A program made the translations under genes and the position numbers. Of a DNA stretch of 64,000 nucleotides, positions 9,828-23,866 are shown piece after piece; positions within the stretch are counted from its first letter, which is position 1, and each line of letters opens with the position of its first letter. The notes under the pieces are model-generated. The model made no database searches. It was given only the letters and a program-made list of their open reading frames with translations, and was not told the origin of the DNA. Source of the DNA: Auanema rhodensis. Taxonomy: Eukaryota > Nematoda > Chromadorea > Rhabditida > Rhabditidae. The DNA lies in assembly GCA_964057225.1 (NCBI GenBank), contig OZ059895.1, forward strand, positions 22,702,688 to 22,766,687, given 5' to 3'.

Positions 9828-11582
9828 GTTGAGTGTACATGGAAACTCAACATACACTAATGCATCATTTTTCAAACGATCATAACTAATTTTTGTATTG
9901 AGCGTTTCTCAATGTAGTATAGTGCATTCGATGCGGATTTTTAAGCTGCGTCGATCTGTTTTATCAGATTTGCGCTAGCTTAAAAATGCACCGAGATATC
10001 AACTGATATAAGTTCACACTTATATCCTCGATTTTCACCCTGAAGAATTAATTTTTTCGTTGAATAACAATGTCCATCGTCTTTGCCTTGAAAAAACAAA
10101 TCTAAAAACATCTACTTTTTGCTAAATTATTTTGAAATTTTTCGAAAAAATTTTTGTCAAAATGTTTTTGGAAGCAATGTTGAGTGTACATGGAAACTCA
10201 ACATACACTAATGCATCATTTTTTAAACGATCATAACTAATTTTTGTATTAAGCGTTTCTCAATGTAGTATAGTGCATTCGATGCGGATTTTTAAGCTGC
10301 GTCGATCTGTTTTATCAGATTTGCGCTAGCTTAAAAATGCACCGAGATATCAACTGATATAAGTTCACACTTATATCCTCGATTTTCACCCTGAAGAATT
10401 AATTTTTTCGTTGAATAACAATGTCCATCGTCTTTGCCTTGAAAAAAGGAATCTAAAAACATCTACTTTTTGCTAAATTATTTTGAAATTTTTCGAAAAA
10501 ATTTTTGTCAAAATGTTTTTGGAAGCAATGTTGAGTGTACATGGAAACTCAACATACACTAATGCATCATTTTTCAAACGATCATAACTAATTTTCGTAT
10601 TAAGCGTTTCTCAATGTAGTATAGTGCATTCGATGCGGATTTTTAAGCTGCGTCGATCTGTGTTATCAGATTTGCGCTAGCTTAAAAATGCACCGAGATA
10701 TCAACTGATATATGTTCACACTTATATCCTCGATTTTCACCCTGAAGAATTAATTTTTTCGTTGAATAACAATGTCCATCGTCTTTGCCTTGAAAAAAGG
10801 AATCTAAAAACATCTACTTTTTGCTAAATTATTTTGAAATTTTTCGAAAAAATTTTTGTCAAAATGTTTTTGGAAGCAATGTTGAGTGTACATGGAAACT
10901 CAACATACACTAATGCATCATTTTTCAAACGATCATAACTAATTTTTGTATTAAGCGTTTCTCAATGTAGTATAGTGCATTCGATGCGGATTTTTAAGCT
11001 GCGTCGTTCTGTGTTATCAGATTTGCGCTAGCTTAAAAATGCACCGAGATATCAACTGATATAAGTTCACACTTATATCCTCGATTTTCACCCTGAAGAA
11101 TTAATTTTTTCGTTGAATAACAATGTCCATCGTCTTTGCCTTGAAAAAAGAAATCTAAAAACATCTACTTTTTGCTAAATTATTTTGAAATTTTTCGAAA
11201 AAATTTTTGTCAAAATGTTTTTAGAAGTAATGTTGAGTGTACATGGAAACTCAACATACACTAATGCATCATTTTTCAAACGATCATAACTAATTTTTGT
11301 ATTAAGCGTTTCTCAATGTAGTATAGTGCATTCGATGCGGATTTTTAAGCTGCAATGATCTGTGTTATCAGATTTGCGCTAGCTTAAAAATGCACCGAGA
11401 TATCAACTGATATAAGTTCACACTTATATCCTCGATTTTCACCCTGAAGAATTAATTTTTTCGTTGAATAACAATGTCCATCGTCTTTGCCTTGAAAAAA
11501 GGAATCTAAAAACATCTACTTTTTGCTAAATTATTTTGAAATTTTTCGAAAAAATTTTTGTCAAAATGTTTTTGGAAGCAAT
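9828..11582 (+). repeat. Pentamer A-B-E-F-G, copy 2
   Basis: Monomers at 9828, 10179, 10530, 10881 and 11232 in the same class order as 1405-3158. B shares the private cattttttaaac with the monomer at 8073, linking this copy to the trimer at 7722. The G member has GG at 270-271, where copy 1 has GA. Confidence 0.85.
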
Positions 11583-14500
11583 GTTGAGTGTACATGGAAA
11601 CTCAACATACACTAATGCATCATTTTTCAAACGATCATAACTAATTTTTGTATTAAGCGTTTCTCAATGTAGTATAGTGCATTCGATGCGGATTTTTAAG
11701 CTGCGTCGTTCTGTGTTATCAGATTTGCGCTAGCTTAAAAATGCACCGAGATATCAACTGATATAAGTTCACACTTATATCCTCGATTTTCACCCTGAAG
11801 AATTAATTTTTTCGTTGAATAACAATGTCCATCGTCTTTGCCTTGAAAAAAGAAATCTAAAAACATCTACTTTTTGCTAAATTATTTTGAAATTTTTCGA
11901 AAAAATTTTTGTCAAAATGTTTTTAGAAGTAATGTTGAGTGTACATGGAAACTCAACATACACTAATGCATCATTTTTCAAACGATCATAACTAATTTTT
12001 GTATTAAGCGTTTCTCAATGTAGTATAGTGCATTCGATGCGGATTTTTGAGCTGCAATGATCTGTGTTATCAGATTTGCGCTAGCTTAAAAATGCACCGA
12101 GATATCAACTGATATATGTTCACACTTATATCCTCGATTTTCACCCTGAAGAATTAATTTTTTCGTTGAATAACAATGTCCATCGTCTTTGCCTTGAAAA
12201 AAGAAATCTAAAAACATCTACTTTTTGCTAAATTATTTTGAAATTTTTCGAAAAAATTTTTGTCAAAATGTTTTTAGAAGTAATGTTGAGTGTACATGGA
12301 AACTCAACATACACTAATGCATCATTTTTCAAACGATCATAACTAATTTTTGTATTAAGCGTTTCTCAATGTAGTATAGTGCATTCGATGCGGATTTTTA
12401 AGCTGCAATGATCTGTGTTATCAGATTTGCGCTAGCTTAAAAATGCACCGAGATATCAACTGATATAAGTTCACACTTATATCCTCGATTTTCACCCTGA
12501 AGAATTAATTTTTTCGTTGAATAACAATGTCCATCGTTTTTGCCTTGAAAAAAGAAATCTAAAAACATCTACTTTTTGCTAAATTATTTTGAAATTTTTC
12601 GAAAAAATTTTTGTCAAAATGTTTTTGGAAGCAATGTTGAGTGTACATGGAAACTCAACATACACTAATGCATCATTTTTCAAACGATCATAACTAATTT
12701 TTGTATTAAGCGTTTCTCAATGTAGTATAGTGCATTCGATGCGGATTTTTAAGCTGCGTCGATCTGTGTTATCAGATTTGCGCTAGCTTAAAAATGCACC
12801 GAGATATCAACTGATATATGTTCACACTTATATCCTCGATTTTCACCCTGAAGAATTAATTTTTTCGTTGAATAACAATGTCCATCGTCTTTGCCTTGAA
12901 AAAAGAAATCTAAAAACATCTACTTTTTGCTAAATTATTTTGAAATTTTTCGAAAAAATTTTTGTCAAAATGTTTTTAGAAGTAATGTTGAGTGTACATG
13001 GAAACTCAACATACACTAATGCATCATTTTTCAAACGATCATAACTAATTTTTGTATTAAGCGTTTCTCAATGTAGTATAGTGCATTCGATGCGGATTTT
13101 TGAGCTGCAATGATCTGTGTTATCAGATTTGCGCTAGCTTAAAAATGCACCGAGATATCAACTGATATATGTTCACACTTATATCCTCGATTTTCACCCT
13201 GAAGAATTAATTTTTTCGTTGAATAACAATGTCCATCGTCTTTGCCTTGAAAAAAGGAATCTAAAAACATCTACTTTTTGCTAAATTATTTTGAAATTTT
13301 TCGAAAAAATTTTTGTCAAAATGTTTTTGGAAGCAATGTTGAGTGTACATGGAAACTCAACATACACTAATGCATCATTTTTCAAACGATCATAACTAAT
13401 TTTTGTATTAAGCGTTTCTCAATGTAGTATAGTGCATTCGATGCGGATTTTTAAGCTGCGTCGTTCTGTGTTATCAGATTTGCGCTAGCTTAAAAATGCA
13501 CCGAGATATCAACTGATATAAGTTCACACTTATATCCTCGATTTTCACCCTGAAGAATTAATTTTTTCGTTGAATAACAATGTCCATCGTCTTTGCCTTG
13601 AAAAAAGAAATCTAAAAACATCTACTTTTTGCTAAATTATTTTGAAATTTTTCGAAAAAATTTTTGTCAAAATGTTTTTGGAAGCAATGTTGAGTGTACA
13701 TGGAAACTCAACATACACTAATGCATCATTTTTCAAACGATCATAACTAATTTTTGTATTAAGCGTTTCTCAATGTAGTATAGTGCATTCGATGCGGATT
13801 TTTAAGCTGCGTCGTTCTGTGTTATCAGATTTGCGCTAGCTTAAAAATGCACCGAGATATCAACTGATATAAGTTCACACTTATATCCTCGATTTTCACC
13901 CTGAAGAATTAATTTTTTCGTTGAATAACAATGTCCATCGTCTTTGCCTTGAAAAAAGAAATCTAAAAACATCTACTTTTTGCTAAATTATTTTGAAATT
14001 TTTCGAAAAAATTTTTGTCAAAATGTTTTTAGAAGTAATGTTGAGTGTACATGGAAACTCAACATACACTAATGCATCATTTTTCAAACGATCATAACTA
14101 ATTTTTGTATTAAGCGTTTCTCAATGTAGTATAGTGCATTCGATGCGGATTTTTAAGCTGCAATGATCTGTGTTATCAGATTTGCGCTAGCTTAAAAATG
14201 CACCGAGATATCAACTGATATAAGTTCACACTTATATCCTCGATTTTCACCCTGAAGAATTAATTTTTTCGTTGAATAACAATGTCCATCGTCTTTGCCT
14301 TGAAAAAAGAAATCTAAAAACATCTACTTTTTGCTAAATTATTTTGAAATTTTTCGAAAAAATTTTTGTCAAAATGTTTTTGGAAGCAATGTTGAGTGTA
14401 CATGGAAACTCAACATACACTAATGCATCATTTTTCAAACGATCATAACTAATTTTTGTATTAAGCGTTTCTCAATGTAGTATAGTGCATTCGATGCGGA

Positions 14501-16496
14501 TTTTTAAGCTGCGTCGATCTGTGTTATCAGATTTGCGCTAGCTTAAAAATGCACCGAGATATCAACTGATATATGTTCACACTTATATCCTCGATTTTCA
14601 CCCTGAAGAATTAATTTTTTCGTTGAATAACAATGTCCATCGTCTTTGCCTTGAAAAAAGAAATCTAAAAACATCTACTTTTTGCTAAATTATTTTGAAA
14701 TTTTTCGAAAAAATTTTTGTCAAAATGTTTTTAGAAGTAATGTTGAGTGTACATGGAAACTCAACATACACTAATGCATCATTTTTCAAACGATCATAAC
14801 TAATTTTTGTATTAAGCGTTTCTCAATGTAGTATAGTGCATTCGATGCGGATTTTTGAGCTGCAATGATCTGTGTTATCAGATTTGCGCTAGCTTAAAAA
14901 TGCACCGAGATATCAACTGATATATGTTCACACTTATATCCTCGATTTTCACCCTGAAGAATTAATTTTTTCGTTGAATAACAATGTCCATCGTCTTTGC
15001 CTTGAAAAAAGGAATCTAAAAACATCTACTTTTTGCTAAATTATTTTGAAATTTTTCGAAAAAATTTTTGTCAAAATGTTTTTGGAAGCAATGTTGAGTG
15101 TACATGGAAACTCAACATACACTAATGCATCATTTTTCAAACGATCATAACTAATTTTTGTATTAAGCGTTTCTCAATGTAGTATAGTGCATTCGATGCG
15201 GATTTTTAAGCTGCGTCGTTCTGTGTTATCAGATTTGCGCTAGCTTAAAAATGCACCGAGATATCAACTGATATAAGTTCACACTTATATCCTCGATTTT
15301 CACCCTGAAGAATTAATTTTTTCGTTGAATAACAATGTCCATCGTCTTTGCCTTGAAAAAAGAAATCTAAAAACATCTACTTTTTGCTAAATTATTTTGA
15401 AATTTTTCGAAAAAATTTTTGTCAAAATGTTTTTGGAAGCAATGTTGAGTGTACATGGAAACTCAACATACACTAATGCATCATTTTTCAAACGATCATA
15501 ACTAATTTTTGTATTAAGCGTTTCTCAATGTAGTATAGTGCATTCGATGCGGATTTTTAAGCTGCGTCGTTCTGTGTTATCAGATTTGCGCTAGCTTAAA
15601 AATGCACCGAGATATCAACTGATATAAGTTCACACTTATATCCTTGATTTTCACCCTGAAGAATTAATTTTTTCGTTGAATAACAATGTCCATCGTCTTT
15701 GCCTTGAAAAAAGAAATCTAAAAACATCTACTTTTTGCTAAATTATTTTGAAATTTTTCGAAAAAATTTTTGTCAAAATGTTTTTAGAAGTAATGTTGAG
15801 TGTACATGGAAACTCAACATACACTAATGCATCATTTTTCAAACGATCATAACTAATTTTTGTATTAAGCGTTTCTCAATGTAGTATAGTGCATTCGATG
15901 CGGATTTTTAAGCTGCAATGATCTGTGTTATCAGATTTGCGCTAGCTTAAAAATGCACCGAGATATCAACTGATATAAGTTCACACTTATATCCTCGATT
16001 TTCACCCTGAAGAATTAATTTTTTCGTTGAATAACAATGTCCATCGTCTTTGCCTTGAAAAAAGAAATCTAAAAACATCTACTTTTTGCTAAATTATTTT
16101 GAAATTTTTCGAAAAAATTTTTGTCAAAATGTTTTTGGAAGCAATGTTGAGTGTACATGGAAACTCAACATACACTAATGCATCATTTTTCAAACGATCA
16201 TAACTAATTTTTGTATTAAGCGTTTCTCAATGTAGTATAGTGCATTCGATGCGGATTTTTGAGCTGCAATGATCTGTGTTATCAGATTTGCGCTAGCTTA
16301 AAAATGCACCGAGATATCAACTGATATATGTTCACACTTATATCCTCGATTTTCACCCTGAAGAATTAATTTTTTCGTTGAATAACAATGTCCATCGTCT
16401 TTGCCTTGAAAAAAGGAATCTAAAAACATCTACTTTTTGCTAAATTATTTTGAAATTTTTCGAAAAAATTTTTGTCAAAATGTTTTTGGAAGCAAT
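11583..16496 (+). repeat. F/G-rich pentamer HOR, three copies, third one short
   Basis: Copies at 11583-13337 (F, G'', G, X', G''), 13338-15092 (F, F, G, X', G'') and 15093-16496 (F, F, G, G''). G'' has ttttGagctgc (G at 116) with AATGA and T184. X' has GTCGA, T184 and the 3' end ttagaagt. The third copy lacks X', so it is one monomer (351 bp) shorter. The second monomer of the first copy is G'', not F, so the unit is not fully homogenised. Confidence 0.82.
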
Positions 16497-19400
16497 GTTG
16501 AGTGTACATGGAAACTCAACATACACTAATGCATCATTTTTCAAACGATCATAACTAATTTTTGTATTAAGCGTTTCTCAATGTAGTATAGTGCATTCGA
16601 CGCGGATTTTTAAGCTGCGTCGTTCTGTGTTATCAGATTTGCGCTAGCTTAAAAATGCACCGAGATATCAACTGATATAAGTTCACACTTATATCCTCGA
16701 TTTTCACCCTGAAGAATTAATTTTTTCGTTGAATAACAATGTCCATCGTCTTTGCCTTGAAAAAAGAAATCTAAAAACATCTACTTTTTGCTAAATTATC
16801 TTGAAATTTTTCGAAAAAATTTTTGTCAAAATGTTTTTGGAAGCAATGTTGAGTGTACATGGAAACTCAACATACACTAATGCATCATTTTTCAAACGAT
16901 CATAACTAATTTTTGTATTAAGCGTTTCTCAATGTAGTATAGTGCATTCGATGCGGATTTTTAAGCTGCAATGATCTGTGTTATCAGATTTGCGCTAGCT
17001 TAAAAATGCACCGAGATATCAACTGATATAAGTTCACACTTATATCCTCGATTTTCACCCTGAAGAATTAATTTTTTCGTTGAATAACAATGTCCATCGT
17101 CTTTGCCTTGAAAAAAGAAATCTAAAAACATCTACTTTTTGCTAAATTATCTTGAAATTTTTCGAAAAAATTTTTGTCAAAATGTTTTTGGAAGCAATGT
17201 TGAGTGTACATGGAAACTCAACATACACTAATGCATCATTTTTCAAACGATCATAACTAATTTTTGTATTAAGCGTTTCTCAATGTAGTATAGTGCATTC
17301 GATGCGGATTTTTAAGCTGCGTCGATCTGTGTTATCAGATTTGCGCTAGCTTAAAAATGCACCGAGATATCAACTGATATATGTTCACACTTATATCCTC
17401 GATTTTCACCCTGAAGAATTAATTTTTTCGTTGAATAACAATGTTCATCGTCTTTGCCTTGAAAAAAGGAATCTAAAAACATCTACTTTTTGCTAAATTA
17501 TTTTGAAATTTTTCGAAAAAATTTTTGTCAAAATGTTTTTGGAAGCAATGTTGAGTGTACATGGAAACTCAACATACACTAATGCATCATTTTTCAAACG
17601 ATCATAACTAATTTTTGTATTAAGCGTTTCTCAATGTAGTATAGTGCATTCGATGCGGATTTTTAAGCTGCGTCGTTCTGTGTTATCAGATTTGCGCTAG
17701 CTTAAAAATGCACCGAGATATCAACTGATATAAGTTCACACTTATATCCTCGATTTTCACCCTGAAGAATTAATTTTTTCGTTGAATAACAATGTCCATC
17801 GTCTTTGCCTTGAAAAAAGAAATCTAAAAACATCTACTTTTTGCTAAATTATTTTGAAATTTTTCGAAAAAATTTTTGTCAAAATGTTTTTAGAAGTAAT
17901 GTTGAGTGTACATGGAAACTCAACATACACTAATGCATCATTTTTCAAACGATCATAACTAATTTTTGTATTAAGCGTTTCTCAATGTAGTATAGTGCAT
18001 TCGATGCGGATTTTTAAGCTGCAATGATCTGTGTTATCAGATTTGCGCTAGCTTAAAAATGCACCGAGATATCAACTGATATAAGTTCACACTTATATCC
18101 TCGATTTTCACCCTGAAGAATTAATTTTTTCGTTGAATAACAATGTCCATCGTCTTTGCCTTGAAAAAAGAAATCTAAAAACATCTACTTTTTGCTAAAT
18201 TATTTTGAAATTTTTCGAAAAAATTTTTGTCAAAATGTTTTTGGAAGCAATGTTGAGTGTACATGGAAACTCAACATACACTAATGCATCATTTTTCAAA
18301 CGATCATAACTAATTTTTGTATTAAGCGTTTCTCAATGTAGTATAGTGCATTCGATGCGGATTTTTAAGCTGCGTCGATCTGTGTTATCAGATTTGCGCT
18401 AGCTTAAAAATGCACCGAGATATCAACTGATATATGTTCACACTTATATCCTCGATTTTCACCCTGAAGAATTAATTTTTTCGTTGAATAACAATGTTCA
18501 TCGTCTTTGCCTTGAAAAAAGGAATCTAAAAACATCTACTTTTTGCTAAATTATTTTGAAATTTTTCGAAAAAATTTTTGTCAAAATGTTTTTGGAAGCA
18601 ATGTTGAGTGTACATGGAAACTCAACATACACTAATGCATCATTTTTCAAACGATCATAACTAATTTTTGTATTAAGCGTTTCTCAATGTAGTATAGTGC
18701 ATTCGATGCGGATTTTTAAGCTGCGTCGTTCTGTGTTATCAGATTTGCGCTAGCTTAAAAATGCACCGAGATATCAACTGATATAAGTTCACACTTATAT
18801 CCTCGATTTTCACCCTGAAGAATTAATTTTTTCGTTGAATAACAATGTCCATCGTCTTTGCCTTGAAAAAAGAAATCTAAAAACATCTACTTTTTGCTAA
18901 ATTATTTTGAAATTTTTCGAAAAAATTTTTGTCAAAATGTTTTTAGAAGTAATGTTGAGTGTACATGGAAACTCAACATACACTAATGCATCATTTTTCA
19001 AACGATCATAACTAATTTTTGTATTAAGCGTTTCTCAATGTAGTATAGTGCATTCGATGCGGATTTTTAAGCTGCAATGATCTGTGTTATCAGATTTGCG
19101 CTAGCTTAAAAATGCACCGAGATATCAACTGATATAAGTTCACACTTATATCCTCGATTTTCACCCTGAAGAATTAATTTTTTCGTTGAATAACAATGTC
19201 CATCGTCTTTGCCTTGAAAAAAGAAATCTAAAAACATCTACTTTTTGCTAAATTATCTTGAAATTTTTCGAAAAAATTTTTGTCAAAATGTTTTTGGAAG
19301 CAATGTTGAGTGTACATGGAAACTCAACATACACTAATGCATCATTTTTCAAACGATCATAACTAATTTTTGTATTAAGCGTTTCTCAATGTAGTATAGT

Positions 19401-21761
19401 GCATTCGATGCGGATTTTTAAGCTGCGTCGATCTGTGTTATCAGATTTGCGCTAGCTTAAAAATGCACCGAGATATCAACTGATATATGTTCACACTTAT
19501 ATCCTCGATTTTCACCCTGAAGAATTAATTTTTTCGTTGAATAACAATGTTCATCGTCTTTGCCTTGAAAAAAGGAATCTAAAAACATCTACTTTTTGCT
19601 AAATTATTTTGAAATTTTTCGAAAAAATTTTTGTCAAAATGTTTTTGGAAGCAATGTTGAGTGTACATGGAAACTCAACATACACTAATGCATCATTTTT
19701 CAAACGATCATAACTAATTTTTGTATTAAGCGTTTCTCAATGTAGTATAGTGCATTCGATGCGGATTTTTAAGCTGCGTCGTTCTGTGTTATCAGATTTG
19801 CGCTAGCTTAAAAATGCACCGAGATATCAACTGATATAAGTTCACACTTATATCCTCGATTTTCACCCTGAAGAATTAATTTTTTCGTTGAATAACAATG
19901 TCCATCGTCTTTGCCTTGAAAAAAGAAATCTAAAAACATCTACTTTTTGCTAAATTATTTTGAAATTTTTCGAAAAAATTTTTGTCAAAATGTTTTTAGA
20001 AGTAATGTTGAGTGTACATGGAAACTCAACATACACTAATGCATCATTTTTCAAACGATCATAACTAATTTTTGTATTAAGCGTTTCTCAATGTAGTATA
20101 GTGCATTCGATGCGGATTTTTAAGCTGCAATGATCTGTGTTATCAGATTTGCGCTAGCTTAAAAATGCACCGAGATATCAACTGATATAAGTTCACACTT
20201 ATATCCTCGATTTTCACCCTGAAGAATTAATTTTTTCGTTGAATAACAATGTCCATCGTCTTTGCCTTGAAAAAAGAAATCTAAAAACATCTACTTTTTG
20301 CTAAATTATTTTGAAATTTTTCGAAAAAATTTTTGTCAAAATGTTTTTGGAAGCAATGTTGAGTGTACATGGAAACTCAACATACACTAATGCATCATTT
20401 TTCAAACGATCATAACTAATTTTTGTATTAAGCGTTTCTCAATGTAGTATAGTGCATTCGATGCGGATTTTTAAGCTGCGTCGATCTGTGTTATCAGATT
20501 TGCGCTAGCTTAAAAATGCACCGAGATATCAACTGATATATGTTCACACTTATATCCTCGATTTTCACCCTGAAGAATTAATTTTTTCGTTGAATAACAA
20601 TGTTCATCGTCTTTGCCTTGAAAAAAGGAATCTAAAAACATCTACTTTTTGCTAAATTATTTTGAAATTTTTCGAAAAAATTTTTGTCAAAATGTTTTTG
20701 GAAGCAATGTTGAGTGTACATGGAAACTCAACATACACTAATGCATCATTTTTCAAACGATCATAACTAATTTTTGTATTAAGCGTTTCTCAATGTAGTA
20801 TAGTGCATTCGATGCGGATTTTTAAGCTGCGTCGTTCTGTGTTATCAGATTTGCGCTAGCTTAAAAATGCACCGAGATATCAACTGATATAAGTTCACAC
20901 TTATATCCTCGATTTTCACCCTGAAGAATTAATTTTTTCGTTGAATAACAATGTCCATCGTCTTTGCCTTGAAAAAAGAAATCTAAAAACATCTACTTTT
21001 TGCTAAATTATTTTGAAATTTTTCGAAAAAATTTTTGTCAAAATGTTTTTAGAAGTAATGTTGAGTGTACATGGAAACTCAACATACACTAATGCATCAT
21101 TTTTCAAACGATCATAACTAATTTTTGTATTAAGCGTTTCTCAATGTAGTATAGTGCATTCGATGCGGATTTTTAAGCTGCAATGATCTGTGTTATCAGA
21201 TTTGCGCTAGCTTAAAAATGCACCGAGATATCAACTGATATAAGTTCACACTTATATCCTCGATTTTCACCCTGAAGAATTAATTTTTTCGTTGAATAAC
21301 AATGTCCATCGTCTTTGCCTTGAAAAAAGAAATCTAAAAACATCTACTTTTTGCTAAATTATTTTGAAATTTTTCGAAAAAATTTTTGTCAAAATGTTTT
21401 TGGAAGCAATGTTGAGTGTACATGGAAACTCAACATACACTAATGCATCATTTTTCAAACGATCATAACTAATTTTTGTATTAAGCGTTTCTCAATGTAG
21501 TATAGTGCATTCGATGCGGATTTTTAAGCTGCGTCGATCTGTGTTATCAGATTTGCGCTAGCTTAAAAATGCACCGAGATATCAACTGATATATGTTCAC
21601 ACTTATATCCTCGATTTTCACCCTGAAGAATTAATTTTTTCGTTGAATAACAATGTTCATCGTCTTTGCCTTGAAAAAAGGAATCTAAAAACATCTACTT
21701 TTTGCTAAATTATTTTGAAATTTTTCGAAAAAATTTTTGTCAAAATGTTTTTGGAAGCAAT
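16497..21761 (+). repeat. Five tandem 1053-bp trimers F-G-X
   Basis: Trimers start at 16497, 17550, 18603, 19656 and 20709. F has GTCGT, A184 and GA; G has AATGA, A184 and GA; X has GTCGA, T184, T247 and GG. The last four are almost uniform, with ttagaagt at the end of F; G at 18954 has C304. The first copy differs (private ttcgacgc in F, C304 in F and G, ttggaagc end). This is the cleanest HOR of the window and probably a recently expanded one. Confidence 0.9.
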
Positions 21762-23866
21762 GTTGAGTGTACATGGAAACTCAACATACACTAATGCATC
21801 ATTTTTCAAACGATCATAACTAATTTTTGTATTAAGCGTTTCTCAATGTAGTATAGTGCATTCGATGCGGATTTTTAAGCTGCGTCGTTCTGTGTTATCA
21901 GATTTGCGCTAGCTTAAAAATGCACCGAGATATCAACTGATATAAGTTCACACTTATATCCTCGATTTTCACCCTGAAGAATTAATTTTTTCGTTGAATA
22001 ACAATGTCCATCGTCTTTGCCTTGAAAAAAAAAATCTAAAAACATCTACTTTTTGCTAAATTATTTTGAAATTTTTCGAAAAAATTTTTGTCAAAATGTT
22101 TTTAGAAGTAATGTTGAGTGTACATGGAAACTCAACATACACTAATGCATCATTTTTCAAACGATCATAACTAATTTTTGTATTAAGCGTTTCTCAATGT
22201 AGTATAGTGCATTCGATGCTGATTTTTAAGCTGCAATGATCTGTGTTATCAGATTTGCGCTAGCTTAAAAATGCACCGAGATATCAACTGATATAAGTTC
22301 ACACTTATATCCTCGATTTTCACCCTGAAGAATTAATTTTTTCGTTGAATAACAATGTCCATCGTCTTTGCCTTGAAAAAAGAAATCTAAAAACATCTAC
22401 TTTTTGCTAAATTATTTTGAAATTTTTCGAAAAAATTTTTGTCAAAATGTTTTTAGAAGTAATGTTGAGTGTACATGGAAACTCAACATACACTAATGCA
22501 TCATTTTTCAAACGATCATAACTAATTTTTGTATTAAGCGTTTCTCAATGTAGTATAGTGCATTCGATGCGGATTTTTAAGCTGCAATGATCTGTGTTAT
22601 CAGATTTGCGCTAGCTTAAAAATGCACCGAGATATCAACTGATATAAGTTCACACTTATATCCTCGATTTTCACCCTGAAGAATTAATTTTTTCGTTGAA
22701 TAACAATGTCCATCGTCTTTGCCTTGAAAAAAGAAATCTAAAAACATCTACTTTTTGCTAAATTATTTTGAAATTTTTCGAAAAAATTTTTGTCAAAATG
22801 TTTTTAGAAGTAATGTTGAGTGTACATGGAAACTCAACATACACTAATGCATCATTTTTCAAACGATCATAACTAATTTTTGTATTAAGCGTTTCTCAAT
22901 GTAGTATAGTGCATTCGATGCGGATTTTTAAGCTGCAATGATCTGTGTTATCAGATTTGCGCTAGCTTAAAAATGCACCGAGATATCAACTGATATAAGT
23001 TCACACTTATATCCTCGATTTTCACCCTGAAGAATTAATTTTTTCGTTGAATAACAATGTCCATCGTCTTTGCCTTGAAAAAAGAAATCTAAAAACATCT
23101 ACTTTTTGCTAAATTATTTTGAAATTTTTCGAAAAAATTTTTGTCAAAATGTTTTTGGAAGCAATGTTGAGTGTACATGGAAACTCAACATACACTAATG
23201 CATCATTTTTCAAACGATCATAACTAATTTTTGTATTAAGCGTTTCTCAATGTAGTATAGTGCATTCGATGCGGATTTTTAAGCTGCGTCGATCTGTGTT
23301 ATCAGATTTGCGCTAGCTTAAAAATGCACCGAGATATCAACTGATATATATTCACACTTATATCCTCGATTTTCACCCTGAAGAATTAATTTTTTCGTTG
23401 AATAACAATGTTCATCGTCTTTGCCTTGAAAAAAGGAATCTAAAAGATCTACTTTTTGCTAAATTATTTTGAAATTTTTCGAAAAAAGTTTTGTCAAAAT
23501 GTTTTTGGAAGCAATGTTGAGTGTACATGGAAACTCAACATACACTAATGCATCATTTTTCAAACGATCATAACTAATTTTTGTATTAAGCGTTTCTCAA
23601 TGTAGTATAGTGCATTCGATGCGGATTTTTAAGCTGCGTCGATCTGTGTTATCAGATTTGCGCTAGCTTAAAAATGCACCGAGATATCAACTGATATATG
23701 TTCACACTTATATCCTCGATTTTCACCCTGAAGAATTAATTTTTTCGTTGAATAACAATGTTCATCGTCTTTGCCTTGAAAAAAGGAATCTAAAAACATC
23801 TACTTTTTGCTAAATTATTTTGAAATTTTTCGAAAAAATTTTTGTCAAAATGTTTTTGGAAGCAAT
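21762..23866 (+). repeat. F-G-G-G-X-X, degenerate edge of the F-G-X block
   Basis: Monomers at 21762, 22113, 22464, 22815, 23166 and 23516. G is tripled and X doubled. The F member has AA at 270-271 and the first G has a private gatgctga. The X at 23166 is 350 bp (one base lost in ctaaaagatc) with G324 and a private atatattc. Private changes pile up here at the edge of the HOR, as expected where homogenisation is weak. Confidence 0.82.
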
